Assembly (NCBI GenBank): GCA_949290445.1 | Contig: CASERW010000015.1 | Coordinates: 1 to 42,847, forward strand | Length of the DNA: 42,847 nucleotides | DNA from: Aeriscardovia aeriphila | GTDB lineage: Bacteria > Actinomycetota > Actinomycetes > Actinomycetales > Bifidobacteriaceae | Direction of reading: 5' to 3' | Shown here: positions 1 to 8,030 of the stretch, piece by piece | How the letters are laid out: each line of letters opens with the position of its first letter | Numbering within the stretch: position 1 is the first letter of the stretch | Notes under the pieces: model-generated | The model's database searches: none | Seen by the model: only the letters and a program-made list of their open reading frames with translations | What the model was told of the DNA's origin: nothing | Made by a program: the position numbers and the translations under genes

Positions 1-1130
1 TCGCTTACCTTTACCTCAAAACCAGCCCACCGGCCATCTGAAAGTTCGATGATGCCGTCTGCTTCCAAACCAGAATCGTCGTGGTAATAGCGAACAGGAA
101 TGTCAGAAGCTTGAGGAAGAGCCTGAGAGTAAACGAGAAGGTCACGAATAACGAGGTTTTCGAAGAGTAAGCCGAAAGTTTGCCAATCGTTGAGCAAAGA
201 ATCAGAATTCATGCCAAGCACGGCGGCAGCAATGGACGGGTCGGCGAAGTAACGCTTCGGCTTGATGCGAAGCCGCTTGGGAGAACGGGTAGCAGGAACC
301 CAGCCGGGGATGGAATCGATGACGAACATGCTCTCGTAGAGGTCGAGGTATTCGGCAAGAGTGCGCACGGTAATGAAATCGTCAACGGAGGCGTCTTCTT
401 CATCAGCCGAGGCAAACATATCTCGTGCCAGCGTTTTGTATGTTTGAGACTGACCAACATTGCGTGCCAAAGAGCGCAGCAAACGACGGGCAACATCAGG
501 GTTCCTCCCATGAGTGGCGAAAGATTGCTCAACCGTGAGCCGAATATATTCCTGAATCACCGTTTGCGCGTCGGCAACACTCATGGCTTGGGTTTCTGGC
601 CAGCCGCCCTTGCATACAGCGTCCACAAGGTCGCGTGTTTCCAAAGGATGAGACTGCGCAGAGAAATGCCCATCGAACAGGCCGTGCAAACTCACGCTCG
701 CATCCGAAAGCCCCGACTCAGCTAAACTCATGGGATGCATCTTTACCCTTCCGATACGCCCCGAACCCGAGTGGAAAGGAAGGTCAGTGAGCGGGGTAGA
801 AGAGCCCGTGAGAATCCAGCGGCCTTTCTGCCCCGAATTCTCGTCAACGGCATGGCGAACTTCATCCCAAATAGCGGGAACTGCTTGCCACTCATCGATA
901 ACGTGAGGATTATCACCCAGCAACATCAAGGATGGATCGGCTTGTGCTGCTTGGATATTCGAATAGGTATCCACGTAGCTGATGCTCTGAGCGTGTTCGC
1001 GCGCTGACCAGGTTTTACCGCACCATTTTGTTCCCGCAATTTCCACTGCGCCAAAGATTTTCAGATACCTTTCAATCTGGGCGTCGACAATGCGAGGATG
1101 GTATCCCTCTGGTCTCACGGTTTGTGGCAT
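1..1130 (-). CDS. AAA+ ATPase with DUF4143 domain, 3' end cut by the window
   Basis: Open on the minus strand from an ATG at 1130-1128 to the left window edge (376 codons, no stop), so the C-terminus is missing. Residues 33-40 read GTKWCGKT, a Walker A P-loop, and a VIDEW segment near residue 80 fits Walker B. The second half carries DUF4143-like features: an LYESMFVID stretch, KRYFADPSIA, and FENLVIRDLLVYS. Near the cut end, EADGIIEL followed by FEVKV has the D...ExK pattern of a PD-(D/E)xK fold. The family consists of predicted ATPases, often mobile or toxin-like; their function is mostly unknown. A GAAGGAAAG ribosome site lies just upstream of the ATG. Five 23-bp iterons lie 55-155 bp upstream of the start and may be its operator. 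Plus-strand frames across this region are shadows. Confidence 0.85.
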   Translation of the reverse strand, partial: MPQTVRPEGYHPRIVDAQIERYLKIFGAVEIAGTKWCGKTWSAREHAQSISYVDTYSNIQAAQADPSLMLLGDNPHVIDEWQAVPAIWDEVRHAVDENSGQKGRWILTGSSTPLTDLPFHSGSGRIGRVKMHPMSLAESGLSDASVSLHGLFDGHFSAQSHPLETRDLVDAVCKGGWPETQAMSVADAQTVIQEYIRLTVEQSFATHGRNPDVARRLLRSLARNVGQSQTYKTLARDMFASADEEDASVDDFITVRTLAEYLDLYESMFVIDSIPGWVPATRSPKRLRIKPKRYFADPSIAAAVLGMNSDSLLNDWQTFGLLFENLVIRDLLVYSQALPQASDIPVRYYHDDSGLEADGIIELSDGRWAGFEVKVS

Positions 1131-1184
1131 AGCTTTCCTTCACAGAAAATGGCTTGTTTTCAGGCTTTCTGACCCTAGATTACC

Positions 1185-1285
1185 AAAATCCGAATAGTTC
1201 AACAACCAAAATCCGAATGTTTCACTTCATAAAATCCGAATAGTTCAGTGCATAAAATCCGAATGATCGACTTCACAAAATCCGG
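1185..1285. repeat. Five 23-bp direct iterons
   Basis: The core AAAATCCGAAT begins at 1185, 1208, 1231 and 1254, and a decayed copy (AAAATCCGG) begins at 1277. The period is exactly 23 bp each time, about two helical turns, so a protein could contact the same face repeatedly. The spacer parts (TAGTTCA, TGTTTCA and similar) are partly conserved. The array sits between the ATPase start and the end of the phosphodiesterase gene. It is most likely an operator for the divergently upstream-reading ATPase gene; a replication or partition role is possible but nothing nearby supports it. Confidence 0.85.
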
Positions 1286-1323
1286 AAGACGCCATGCGCC
1301 CGGTAGTGCTAGAGCAGTGACAA

Positions 1324-3144
1324 TCAGTAGAAGAGCGTGACGAAAAGCGAACCCACCAGCTTCTCAAAAGTCGAAGCATGATGCGCTTCCCATACTGAAT
1401 CCAAAGCTTGAACCGGGTAATCCGTGATCATCGCATCGGCCGAGGAGAAGGAGAAACGATCCATCGAATCATTCGTATTCACCGTCCACACAAAAGCCTG
1501 GCGATGCGCAGAATGAATGACATCGAGCTGGTCCTCATTCGCCATGCCTTCCTCCATAATCAGGGTCTTTGCCTTCGCATCCTCAATATCGCCAAAGGAG
1601 TAATAGTAGAGGAAGCCCGTGTTGATATCAGGGTAATGCGTGTTCACATAGGAAATGAGCTGGTAATCCAGACCGATCAGCGTCACTTCCTTCTGCATAT
1701 GAAGCTCGCACACCAAAGAGACCATGTCATCAGCCATCTTGCGGTTCGCAGTGGGCCCTTTCAACTCCAGCAGGACGTGCATCTTTCCGCGTGCTGCACT
1801 TAAAAACTCACGAGCAGTCGGCACACTCGCATACTTTACCGCATTCGGATTATCCTGCGAATCGAGCAGCAGGTTTTCCACACGCAACTTCTTAATTTCA
1901 CTGAGCGTCATGTCACTCACGCGACGGTTGACTCCCGCAACGCGAGCGAAAGTGTCGTCATGGTTGAGCACGTAAGCCCCATCCTTCGTGCGCTGCACGT
2001 CAATCTCAGAACCGTACGCATGCGCTTTATAAGCAGCAAGCATGCCCTCGATCGTATTTTCTGGGCCCAGATCGCCGCCGGCACGATGCGCGTACACCTT
2101 GGTGTTGCGCATGGTAATAAACGTCTGGGGTGAGGAGACGACCACAGCGGAGAAAGCACTGTTGAGGGTGAAAGCCGCAAGGGTGGCAAGCAGCATCGCT
2201 GCGATGCGAGCAGGGGAGAAAACCTTGTGGCGCGCAGGGGATTTGAAGGGCTGATAATCTTGGGAAATACTGAGATTACCAGCCTGCTGAGCCTCAGAAA
2301 CGAAACGAATGCGAAGCCTCGTCAAAATATCGACCAACCACGGCGTAAAAATGAGGCTTGCCAGAGAATAAAACTCTGCGGCGAAAAGCATAACCGACAA
2401 TTCGCTCGCCTCAACGCCCATCCAGCCAACGCGGTAGGTGAGGAAAGTCCCGCCAATATACAGCGCCATCGTGGGAATAAAGAATGCCAGCCATACCAGC
2501 ATGTAGCGCAACTCTTGCAGCAAACTGCGCCACAAAAGTGTGCCGACATGATGACGAGTGAGCCGGCGAGAGCTACGCAGGGCTTCGCGCATGGAAACCT
2601 GAGCGTCGACAACTTCATGGAGTACGAAAATATGGCGCAAACTCAGCCAGAGCGAGACCAGAAAAACCGTGAGGTAGATCAGCAGGTAGAGGGGAGTTGC
2701 GTCAATCACCGAGCTGATGAAGTTGGGAATATGAAGCCACGAGGTTGCCGCGGAAGAAAAGCCGAAACCAAGGATCGGCATGAGGATCACGATGAAAAGC
2801 AGTACTAACAGGCCGGAGGGGCTGACGTAACGGCGAGTGTCTTTCACGCCCAGAAGCCAAGCTTTGCCGATGCTCAGCTTTTCGTCGCGCTCGCGGTAGG
2901 CGACGGAGAGGTGGACGAAGGCGAAGAGGTCGACGCCAGAAATCAAGCCAGCTACCAGCAGACTGAGCACCAGCATGCTGATGCCTGCCGGGGAGACGAA
3001 GTAGTGCGCGAAGTCGGAGCTCGTGAGCATGTTCATGCCGGAAGCAGCGAGCAGAGCGCGGTTCATCAGGCGCATGAGGGGCAGAAGGACGAGGGTGAGG
3101 AGAAGCTTCGTCACAATCTGGTAGCGGGCAAAGATTACGAACAT
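1324..3144 (-). CDS. Membrane-anchored glycerophosphodiester phosphodiesterase
   Basis: 606 residues. About the first 340 residues hold several hydrophobic helices typical of the GDPD membrane domain (for example LLLTLVLLPLM, GISMLVLSLLVAGLISG, GLLVLLFIVILMPILGFGF). A TIM-barrel GDPD domain follows from about residue 350: VYAHRAGGDLGPENT carries the catalytic HR and metal-binding E-N-T, SEIDVQRTKDG the acidic metal ligands, and NHDDTFARV the second catalytic His. The family hydrolyses glycerophosphodiesters to glycerol-3-phosphate and an alcohol; the membrane domain suggests action on phospholipid or teichoic-acid-like headgroups at the membrane. No strong ribosome site is seen before the ATG at 3144, so a slightly internal Met (residues 24 or 27) cannot be excluded. 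The recurrent word TGATAATCT lies at 2252-2260 and forms an inverted pair inside this gene. Confidence 0.9.
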   Translation of the reverse strand: MFVIFARYQIVTKLLLTLVLLPLMRLMNRALLAASGMNMLTSSDFAHYFVSPAGISMLVLSLLVAGLISGVDLFAFVHLSVAYRERDEKLSIGKAWLLGVKDTRRYVSPSGLLVLLFIVILMPILGFGFSSAATSWLHIPNFISSVIDATPLYLLIYLTVFLVSLWLSLRHIFVLHEVVDAQVSMREALRSSRRLTRHHVGTLLWRSLLQELRYMLVWLAFFIPTMALYIGGTFLTYRVGWMGVEASELSVMLFAAEFYSLASLIFTPWLVDILTRLRIRFVSEAQQAGNLSISQDYQPFKSPARHKVFSPARIAAMLLATLAAFTLNSAFSAVVVSSPQTFITMRNTKVYAHRAGGDLGPENTIEGMLAAYKAHAYGSEIDVQRTKDGAYVLNHDDTFARVAGVNRRVSDMTLSEIKKLRVENLLLDSQDNPNAVKYASVPTAREFLSAARGKMHVLLELKGPTANRKMADDMVSLVCELHMQKEVTLIGLDYQLISYVNTHYPDINTGFLYYYSFGDIEDAKAKTLIMEEGMANEDQLDVIHSAHRQAFVWTVNTNDSMDRFSFSSADAMITDYPVQALDSVWEAHHASTFEKLVGSLFVTLFY

Positions 3145-3382
3145 GATGGCTAGTTTATTTTGGCTGGCGGGTGGTGTGCATCATCCTTGAGGATGGTTTG
3201 CTGGGCGGATGCTGCACCGCTTGTATTTGGGCCGTCCAGCGGTTGCAGGAGTACAACACCAGATTAACAACGTGATCACTGAGGTGAACGAGAACATTGA
3301 ATTGAGCACGAGCATCGATGACTGAGGACGCGGTTGGCGCTAAGCTGGAGAGGAGTACAAACATACGGGGAAGAGGTGGACA

Positions 3383-4699
3383 ATGCACGGTGAACACATT
3401 CAACAACAACCACGATCACGCACCTACTTGGGTGCAGTGATCGCAGCTTTCGTAGTGCTCATCGTGAGCCTTGCCCTCATCTTCACTTTCAATCCAGTTC
3501 GCGCCCTGTTCACGCATCAGCTTGCGGCAACAAGCGTAGAGAAGCCAGTGAAGAAGGCGCTCAGTAAAAAGAGTGAAGTTCCGGCTGTACACGTGCCTCA
3601 CCATGGCAAAACCGCAAACTGCAGCGCAACCGACTGCGTCTCCCTGCTCGTCAACGGCGATCTGCTCTTCCACGCAGGCTTGTGGAATCAATATGCGCGC
3701 AACCCTTCGGCAACAGACGGAAGCGCCTTCGATTTCACCGACCTCTTCGCTTCGCTCAAACCCTACATTGATGCTTCTGATATTGCCGTATGCGAGTTTG
3801 AAACCCCAATCGCTCATCGCGGTGGCCCTTACAGCGCCTACCCGATTTTTGCTATCCCGCCGGAAGTTGTTGATGCAGCAGCCAAAGTAGGTTACCAAGG
3901 GTGCACGCATGCGACGAACCATTCGTGGGATCAGCATGCTGACGGCATCGCACTCTTGCGCCAAGAAATGCAAGATCACGGTTTGCAACAAGTCGGCTCA
4001 TACACGAGCCAAGACCAGATCAAGCCAATGATTCTGCACAGCGCAGATGGTGGCCCGAGCATCGCCGTTATCACTGGTACGGTTTCCGTCAATGGTTTAG
4101 TGCCAGATGAGGATTGGATGATTGACCGTTTGCGTGGTCGAGAAGACCCTCACCATGCGGCGGATATTCAACGCATCGTCGACCAAGCAAAAATGGCGCG
4201 GGAAGAAGGTGCTGACCTGGTCGTCTTCGCCATGCATTCCGTGCAAGAATACATTGACTACGCCGATAGCTGGCAGGTGGACTCGGCTCATGAGCTTGCC
4301 GACTTGGGTATTTTCGACCTGATCTATGGTGCGGGAAGCCACAGCGTGCAGCCGATTGAGAATTATAACAACACATGGATTATCTACGGCACGGGCAACA
4401 CAGTGACGGAGAGTGCACCACCAGAGCGCGTTTCCAACAATCAAGGTATGACCGCTCGTATTACTTTCGCAGGCTACCAGGGTGATCGTGCATCCTGGCA
4501 TGTGCAAAGCATTGACTGGGTGGGAAGTGCCAATATGCGAGCAGGACGCTACCACTGGTGTTCGCTGGGAGAAGACCAGCCCGATGGACCGTGCTGGTCT
4601 GCTCAACAAGACACTGCGGTAAGAAACCGCTTGCAATCAGTGATCTACTCCAAGGGTGCTGACCCTAATGTTGTGCGCCCATGGAAGTTGAACTCGTAA
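3383..4699 (+). CDS. CapA-family metallophosphatase, membrane anchored
   Basis: 438 residues. One N-terminal membrane helix (about residues 11-32, AVIAAFVVLIVSLALIF) is followed by a Lys-rich linker and an extracytoplasmic catalytic domain. CapA motifs are visible: LLVNGDLLFH (metal-binding Asp), CEFETPIAH, THATNHSWDQHADG (the family's N-H-x-D-x-G core), VFAMHSVQEY and GAGSHSVQP. CapA/PgsA proteins are calcineurin-like phosphoesterases associated with poly-gamma-glutamate capsule assembly, but no pgsB, pgsC or pgsE lies nearby, so a general cell-envelope role is all that can be inferred. The start was chosen because AGAGGTGG lies at the right distance. A strong bidirectional terminator follows the gene. 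Confidence 0.85.
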   Translation: MHGEHIQQQPRSRTYLGAVIAAFVVLIVSLALIFTFNPVRALFTHQLAATSVEKPVKKALSKKSEVPAVHVPHHGKTANCSATDCVSLLVNGDLLFHAGLWNQYARNPSATDGSAFDFTDLFASLKPYIDASDIAVCEFETPIAHRGGPYSAYPIFAIPPEVVDAAAKVGYQGCTHATNHSWDQHADGIALLRQEMQDHGLQQVGSYTSQDQIKPMILHSADGGPSIAVITGTVSVNGLVPDEDWMIDRLRGREDPHHAADIQRIVDQAKMAREEGADLVVFAMHSVQEYIDYADSWQVDSAHELADLGIFDLIYGAGSHSVQPIENYNNTWIIYGTGNTVTESAPPERVSNNQGMTARITFAGYQGDRASWHVQSIDWVGSANMRAGRYHWCSLGEDQPDGPCWSAQQDTAVRNRLQSVIYSKGADPNVVRPWKLNS

Positions 4700-4756
4700 A
4701 GCACAACAGCAAAAGCACAGAAAGCCCAGAACGCGCGGAAAACACATAAACCCAAG

Positions 4757-4796
4757 AAAAACGGGAACTTCAAACCTGATGTTGAAGCTCCCGTTT
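4757..4796. terminator. Bidirectional rho-independent terminator
   Basis: A long inverted repeat pairs AAAACGGGA-CTTCAA (from 4757) with TTGAAG-TCCCGTTTT (to 4796) around an 8-base loop. A-rich and T-rich flanks allow it to end both the CapA gene (plus) and the SDR gene (minus), which converge here. Confidence 0.85.
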
Positions 4797-4850
4797 TCAG
4801 TTCAGCTCCCGTTTTCAGTTCGGCTCAGCTTTCAGTCCAGTTCGGCTCAG
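4786..4850. repeat. Short tandem duplications beside the terminator
   Basis: The 18-mer AGCTCCCGTTTTCAGTTC is perfectly duplicated in tandem at 4786-4803 and 4804-4821, the first copy being the 3' arm of the terminator. CAGTTCGGCTCAG then occurs at 4816-4828 and 4838-4850, with further degenerate TTCGGTTC copies to about 4880. It looks like slippage expansion of the terminator arm between two convergent genes. Confidence 0.8.
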
Positions 4851-4882
4851 TTTTCGGTTCGGTTCAGCCTTCAGTTTCCCAC

Positions 4883-5647
4883 TCAATCAGCCAGTGGCGA
4901 GGTAGGCAGTTCACCATCACTCGTACCCGTGCGCGCAACCGTCCACGAATTCGCTTGAGCAACCGGGCGAATAACAATACGATCCAAGTTCACATAGCTG
5001 GGACGAGAAATGGCAAAAGCCACCACATCGGCAATATCCTTGGCGAGCAGCGGCTGGTCAACACCGGCATACACCTTCTCAGCAGCCTCTTTACTGCCCA
5101 AACGGTTGAGAGAAAACTCTTCCGTCTTCACCATGCCAGGGCAGATCTCAATGAGGCGAACATTCTCGCCGACCAGCTCCAAGCGCAACGTTTCCACAAT
5201 CATTGCCTCGGCATGCTTGGCTGCCGTGTAGCCAGCACCACCCACATAGGTTTCATGAGCAGCCGTCGAAGTGATGAACACAATCGTGCCATTCTTCTCG
5301 CGAATCTGAGGCAAGAGCGCCTGTGTTAAACGCAAGGTGGCGAGCACATTGAGCTCATACATTGCCTGCCAATCTTCAAGTTTCCCGGTCGCAACAGGAT
5401 CGGAGCCGCGGGCACCACCCGCATTATTCACCAGCGCATCAATGTTTCCTGCCTGCTCGACCAGACGAGTAACATCCTCTGGCTTCGTCAAATCAGCAGG
5501 AATCACTGTAGCGCCAGTCTGTTCGTGAAGCTTTTCCAAACGCTGAGCACGACGAGCAGTCGCGACAACCTCATGGCCTTCCTTCACCAACGCGCGTACC
5601 GTAGCCTCACCAATACCTGAAGAAGCTCCCGTCACCAAAATTCGCAT
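4883..5647 (-). CDS. Short-chain dehydrogenase/reductase (SDR)
   Basis: 254 residues, the usual length for a classical SDR. The Rossmann cofactor motif TGASSGIG is at residues 6-13, NNAG near residue 78, the catalytic Ser in ITSTAAHE and the YxxxK pair in YTAAKHAEA. The TARR sequence after the second strand favours NADP(H). The overall pattern (YELNVLATLRLTQALLPQI, CPGMVKTEEF) is closest to YdfG-type 3-hydroxy acid dehydrogenases. The substrate cannot be fixed from sequence. It is divergent from proC across a 164-bp gap that must contain both promoters. Confidence 0.9.
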   Translation of the reverse strand: MRILVTGASSGIGEATVRALVKEGHEVVATARRAQRLEKLHEQTGATVIPADLTKPEDVTRLVEQAGNIDALVNNAGGARGSDPVATGKLEDWQAMYELNVLATLRLTQALLPQIREKNGTIVFITSTAAHETYVGGAGYTAAKHAEAMIVETLRLELVGENVRLIEICPGMVKTEEFSLNRLGSKEAAEKVYAGVDQPLLAKDIADVVAFAISRPSYVNLDRIVIRPVAQANSWTVARTGTSDGELPTSPLAD

Positions 5648-5811
5648 AGTTCAACTCCTCTGTTCTTACCGACATTCTTCAAGCGCGCTCACCGTAGTGC
5701 AACTAGCGGCACAGCGCGGCTTGCCTTGAAGACAATCACTGGGTTTGAGCCTAAACTAATCCTGTTACCGCGAGTTTTCTTCGTCACCACTGAAGCAGAA
5801 AGGAGACCAGC

Positions 5812-6609
5812 ATGCTGGGTTTCGTCGGAGCAGGAGCCATGGGCGGAGCAATTATTTCCGGATTACTCTCCAGTAAGGCTTTCTCAGCTGATGACATTGT
5901 CATTACCGCTTCCAGCCCTGAGCGTTCGAGGCAACTGGCCGCCCAGTTTGGTGTGCAAGCCTGCGATAGTGCTCAAGAACTTGCTCGCTACTGCGAAGGC
6001 GGAACCATCATCATGGCCGTCAAACCTTATCTGGTGTGCTCTTTGATTGAGCAGATGCACTTGGATAAGGAAACCCTGGTAATCTCTGTCGCCGCATCGG
6101 TAAGCCTCGCCCAATTGCAAGAAGCTGCTGGCCCTGATATTCCTGTTCTGCGCGCCATGCCTAATGTTGGCGCACGCATTGGCCACTCGATGACGGCTCT
6201 GTGCCCCGGTTCGGCTTGCACTTCTGATGAGATTGACACTGCTCGCAAGATTTTCACCGCGGTAGGAAGCGTTGAAGAGATTGAAGAGAAGGATTTCTCG
6301 CTATTCTCTGCACTCGCCGGTTGCTCTCCAGCCTTCACCGCACTCTACATTGATGCGTTGGCGAGGGCGGGCGTTTACTACGGTTTCAACAAGACCATGG
6401 CGACGCGTATTGCGGCTCGCGCGGTTGAAGGATCGGCTGCACTGGTTGCTGAGCAGTTGAAGCAAGGCGTTTCAGCAGCTGATATGGCTGATAGCGTGCA
6501 GTCACCTGGTGGAACCACGGTTGCAGGAGTGGTGGCCTTGGAAAAGAACGGTTTCGCACCTGCAGTAGTGCAAGCTGTGCAGGCAAGTGTGGAACGCGAT
6601 CGGAAGTAA
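5812..6609 (+). CDS. proC: Pyrroline-5-carboxylate reductase
   Basis: 265 residues, normal length. It catalyses the last step of proline synthesis, reduction of 1-pyrroline-5-carboxylate with NAD(P)H, in the cytoplasm. The N-terminal GFVGAGAMGGAI is the Rossmann glycine motif; RAMPNVGARIGHSMTAL matches the family signature around the substrate site; AGCSPAFTALYIDALARAGV and SPGGTTVAG form the C-terminal helical dimerisation domain. The start has a GAAAGGAG site seven bases upstream. A TGATAATCT word lies just after the stop (6616-6624). The following gene is 52 bp downstream on the same strand. Confidence 0.95.
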   Translation: MLGFVGAGAMGGAIISGLLSSKAFSADDIVITASSPERSRQLAAQFGVQACDSAQELARYCEGGTIIMAVKPYLVCSLIEQMHLDKETLVISVAASVSLAQLQEAAGPDIPVLRAMPNVGARIGHSMTALCPGSACTSDEIDTARKIFTAVGSVEEIEEKDFSLFSALAGCSPAFTALYIDALARAGVYYGFNKTMATRIAARAVEGSAALVAEQLKQGVSAADMADSVQSPGGTTVAGVVALEKNGFAPAVVQAVQASVERDRK

Positions 6610-6661
6610 ACGAGCTGATAATCTTTCGCGCTGATCGAGACGAGCGGGAAGGAGGGGAGTG

Positions 6662-7129
6662 ATGAGCGACGAAGATAGGCCTGCGGTGAGGGATGAGGGG
6701 ATACCGACCTCCGGCGACGAGGAAATGACGACCTCTGGCGACGAAAATACGCCGGTGACGAGCGATGAGCTGCTGTGGAACACGGTGAAAGAAACAGCCG
6801 AGCAGCTGCCTGCCGCAGAACTCTACCCGTTCTCTTTCGAGTGGGATGCGGCTCGAGTCAAAGGCAAGTGGTTCATGATCTCCACGGTCAGGGACCGGCG
6901 GATTGTTAATCTCAAGGCAGACCCTCAAGATGTTCTTTCCCTGAGCGCCGACTTTCCATCGATCAGCCCGGGCTACCACATGAACAAGAAGCACTGGATT
7001 ACCATTGCGCCTGGTGAAGCTGTGACAGTGGGTTTGGTGCGCGAGCTCGTCAAGCAATCGTACGCGCTGGTCGTGGCGACGCTACCCAAACGCGAGCAGC
7101 CGGTGGACCCGCGCTCCTACCTGCTGTGA
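6662..7129 (+). CDS. MmcQ/YjbR family protein
   Basis: 155 residues when started at ATG 6662, which has an AAGGAGG site at 6649-6655; a GTG one codon earlier is too close. The first 45 residues are acidic, with two near-identical TSGDE-containing segments, and likely disordered. The rest matches the MmcQ/YjbR (DUF419) fold: FSFEWDAARVKGKWFMI, LKADPQDV, GYHMNKKHWITI and LVRELVKQSYALVVATLPK. Members adopt a CyaY-like DNA-binding fold; the biological role is not established. It probably shares a transcript with proC. Confidence 0.8.
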   Translation: MSDEDRPAVRDEGIPTSGDEEMTTSGDENTPVTSDELLWNTVKETAEQLPAAELYPFSFEWDAARVKGKWFMISTVRDRRIVNLKADPQDVLSLSADFPSISPGYHMNKKHWITIAPGEAVTVGLVRELVKQSYALVVATLPKREQPVDPRSYLL

Positions 7130-7147
7130 GGTAAACAAGCCATGTTT

Positions 7148-7153
7148 TATACT
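7148..7153 (+). promoter_or_regulatory. Possible -10 box with ATG seven bases downstream
   Basis: TATACT is followed after seven bases by ATG at 7161, the spacing expected for a leaderless mRNA. The frame opened there ([17 protein letters not shown]...) stops within about 60 codons. No convincing -35 box is visible. Confidence 0.3.
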
Positions 7154-7254
7154 GAAAATCATGGCGCAAACAACGAAGCTTGCACTCGAACTCTCCCTGA
7201 AGCGATTATTGCTCAGACTCCACGAGACACGATTTTCACTACGAAGTATTCGAT

Positions 7255-7497
7255 GTGCACAGGTATGGAAGCGGTGTATACGCTCGCTCGCGTGGACCGT
7301 GGTGTTCCAGAAGTGTGGGATCTGTCTATGACGTGCGAAACCTGCTCAACGCCTCAGTGAAATTGCGCGATGGCAAGCCGATCACCGATATGCAGTTAAA
7401 TATGGTGGAAAAGGCCGTGCTCAACAAGGTTCTGCATAAGTTGGGAGGCACGGAAATTGCACTGCTTTTGCGCAGGTATGGTGGGATCAACGAATAA
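7255..7497 (+). CDS. Hypothetical short protein, possibly remnant of a frameshifted gene
   Basis: 80 residues from a GTG; the open frame extends back to a stop at 7198. The C-terminal half ([29 protein letters not shown]...) has good codon use and looks real. The N-terminal part contains rare AGA and AGG codons. Two other frames also look partly coding: 7142-7360 (starting MFYTENHG, weak ribosome site) and a frame from ATG 7161 preceded by a -10-like TATACT. One intact gene cannot be built without a frame change, so this may be a decayed gene or a sequencing indel. No family is recognised. Confidence 0.35.
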   Translation: MHRYGSGVYARSRGPWCSRSVGSVYDVRNLLNASVKLRDGKPITDMQLNMVEKAVLNKVLHKLGGTEIALLLRRYGGINE

Positions 7498-7682
7498 CAG
7501 GCATTCGTCCCGCTACACACTGGTGTCCTGCTCCTTCGGAGTGGTGACACCGGGCAGTCCGGAGTTTCTCAGAATGCACTGTGCAGTGATGGCATTGATG
7601 TCACGCTGCGGTGTAGCCAATGTGTAGCCTATCAATCTCTAATAATACTCACTCACACGCAATTATATTTAAGTGGGTGAAA
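7498..7682. other. Non-coding stretch with a small hairpin
   Basis: No gene is seen between the short reading frame and the tRNA terminator. GGTGTC (7522-7527) pairs with GACACC (7546-7551), with an inner CTCC/GGAG stem; there is no T-run, so it is only a weak terminator candidate. The 3' part is AT-rich. Confidence 0.35.
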
Positions 7683-7709
7683 TAAAAAACGCCGTGAAAT
7701 GAGGGCGTT
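7683..7709 (-). terminator. Terminator of tRNA-Gly
   Basis: On the minus strand AACGCC and GGCGTT pair around a short loop and are followed by a run of T residues (seen as AAAAAA at 7684-7689 on the plus strand). It lies about 50 bp downstream of the tRNA. Confidence 0.75.
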
Positions 7710-7756
7710 AACCGCTTGGAATCGTTGGAATTACTGTGATTTGAGAGGAAGAAAAG

Positions 7757-7830
7757 TGGAGCGGGCGACGAGAATCGAACTCGCGTAATCAGTTTGGAAG
7801 ACTGAGGCTCTACCATTGAGCTACGCCCGC
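7757..7830 (-). tRNA. tRNA-Gly (anticodon TCC)
   Basis: The minus strand from 7830 reads GCGGGCG, D-arm TAGCTCAATGGTAGAGC, anticodon stem-loop TCAGT-CTTCCAA-ACTGA, T-arm GCGAG-TTCGATT-CTCGT and acceptor CGCCCGC. The anticodon is TCC (glycine, GGA/GGG codons). The discriminator is T and the CCA end is encoded at 7759-7757. All four arms pair well. Confidence 0.95.
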
Positions 7831-8030
7831 GAACAAAAAACTAGTATGCCACAGATTTGCACAAAGGTCTAGGCAACACACGAAAAAAGAAGGCTGAAGC
7901 CACGAGAGCAAGGTAGCGAGTGTCTGTGCAGAGCCGCAGGCACTCGCTGTCGAACTTGTTGAGACCTCGTTACACACGTAGCTGAACACTCACCACCGCG
8001 CGCACTCGGCTCAGTACTCGCTGTCAGTTC

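Noticed and set aside
180-1007. Two plus-strand open frames at 180-725 and 735-1007
   Set aside because: They are shadows of the minus-strand ATPase gene, which has a Walker A motif and runs unbroken to the window edge.
1185-1285. The iterons as a CRISPR array
   Set aside because: The repeated core is only 11 bp with 12-bp partly conserved spacers, and there is no cas gene; CRISPR repeats and spacers are each more than 20 bp.
3209-3325. A 38-codon plus-strand frame before the CapA gene
   Set aside because: It has no ribosome site and no recognisable pattern; the stretch is probably leader or remnant sequence.
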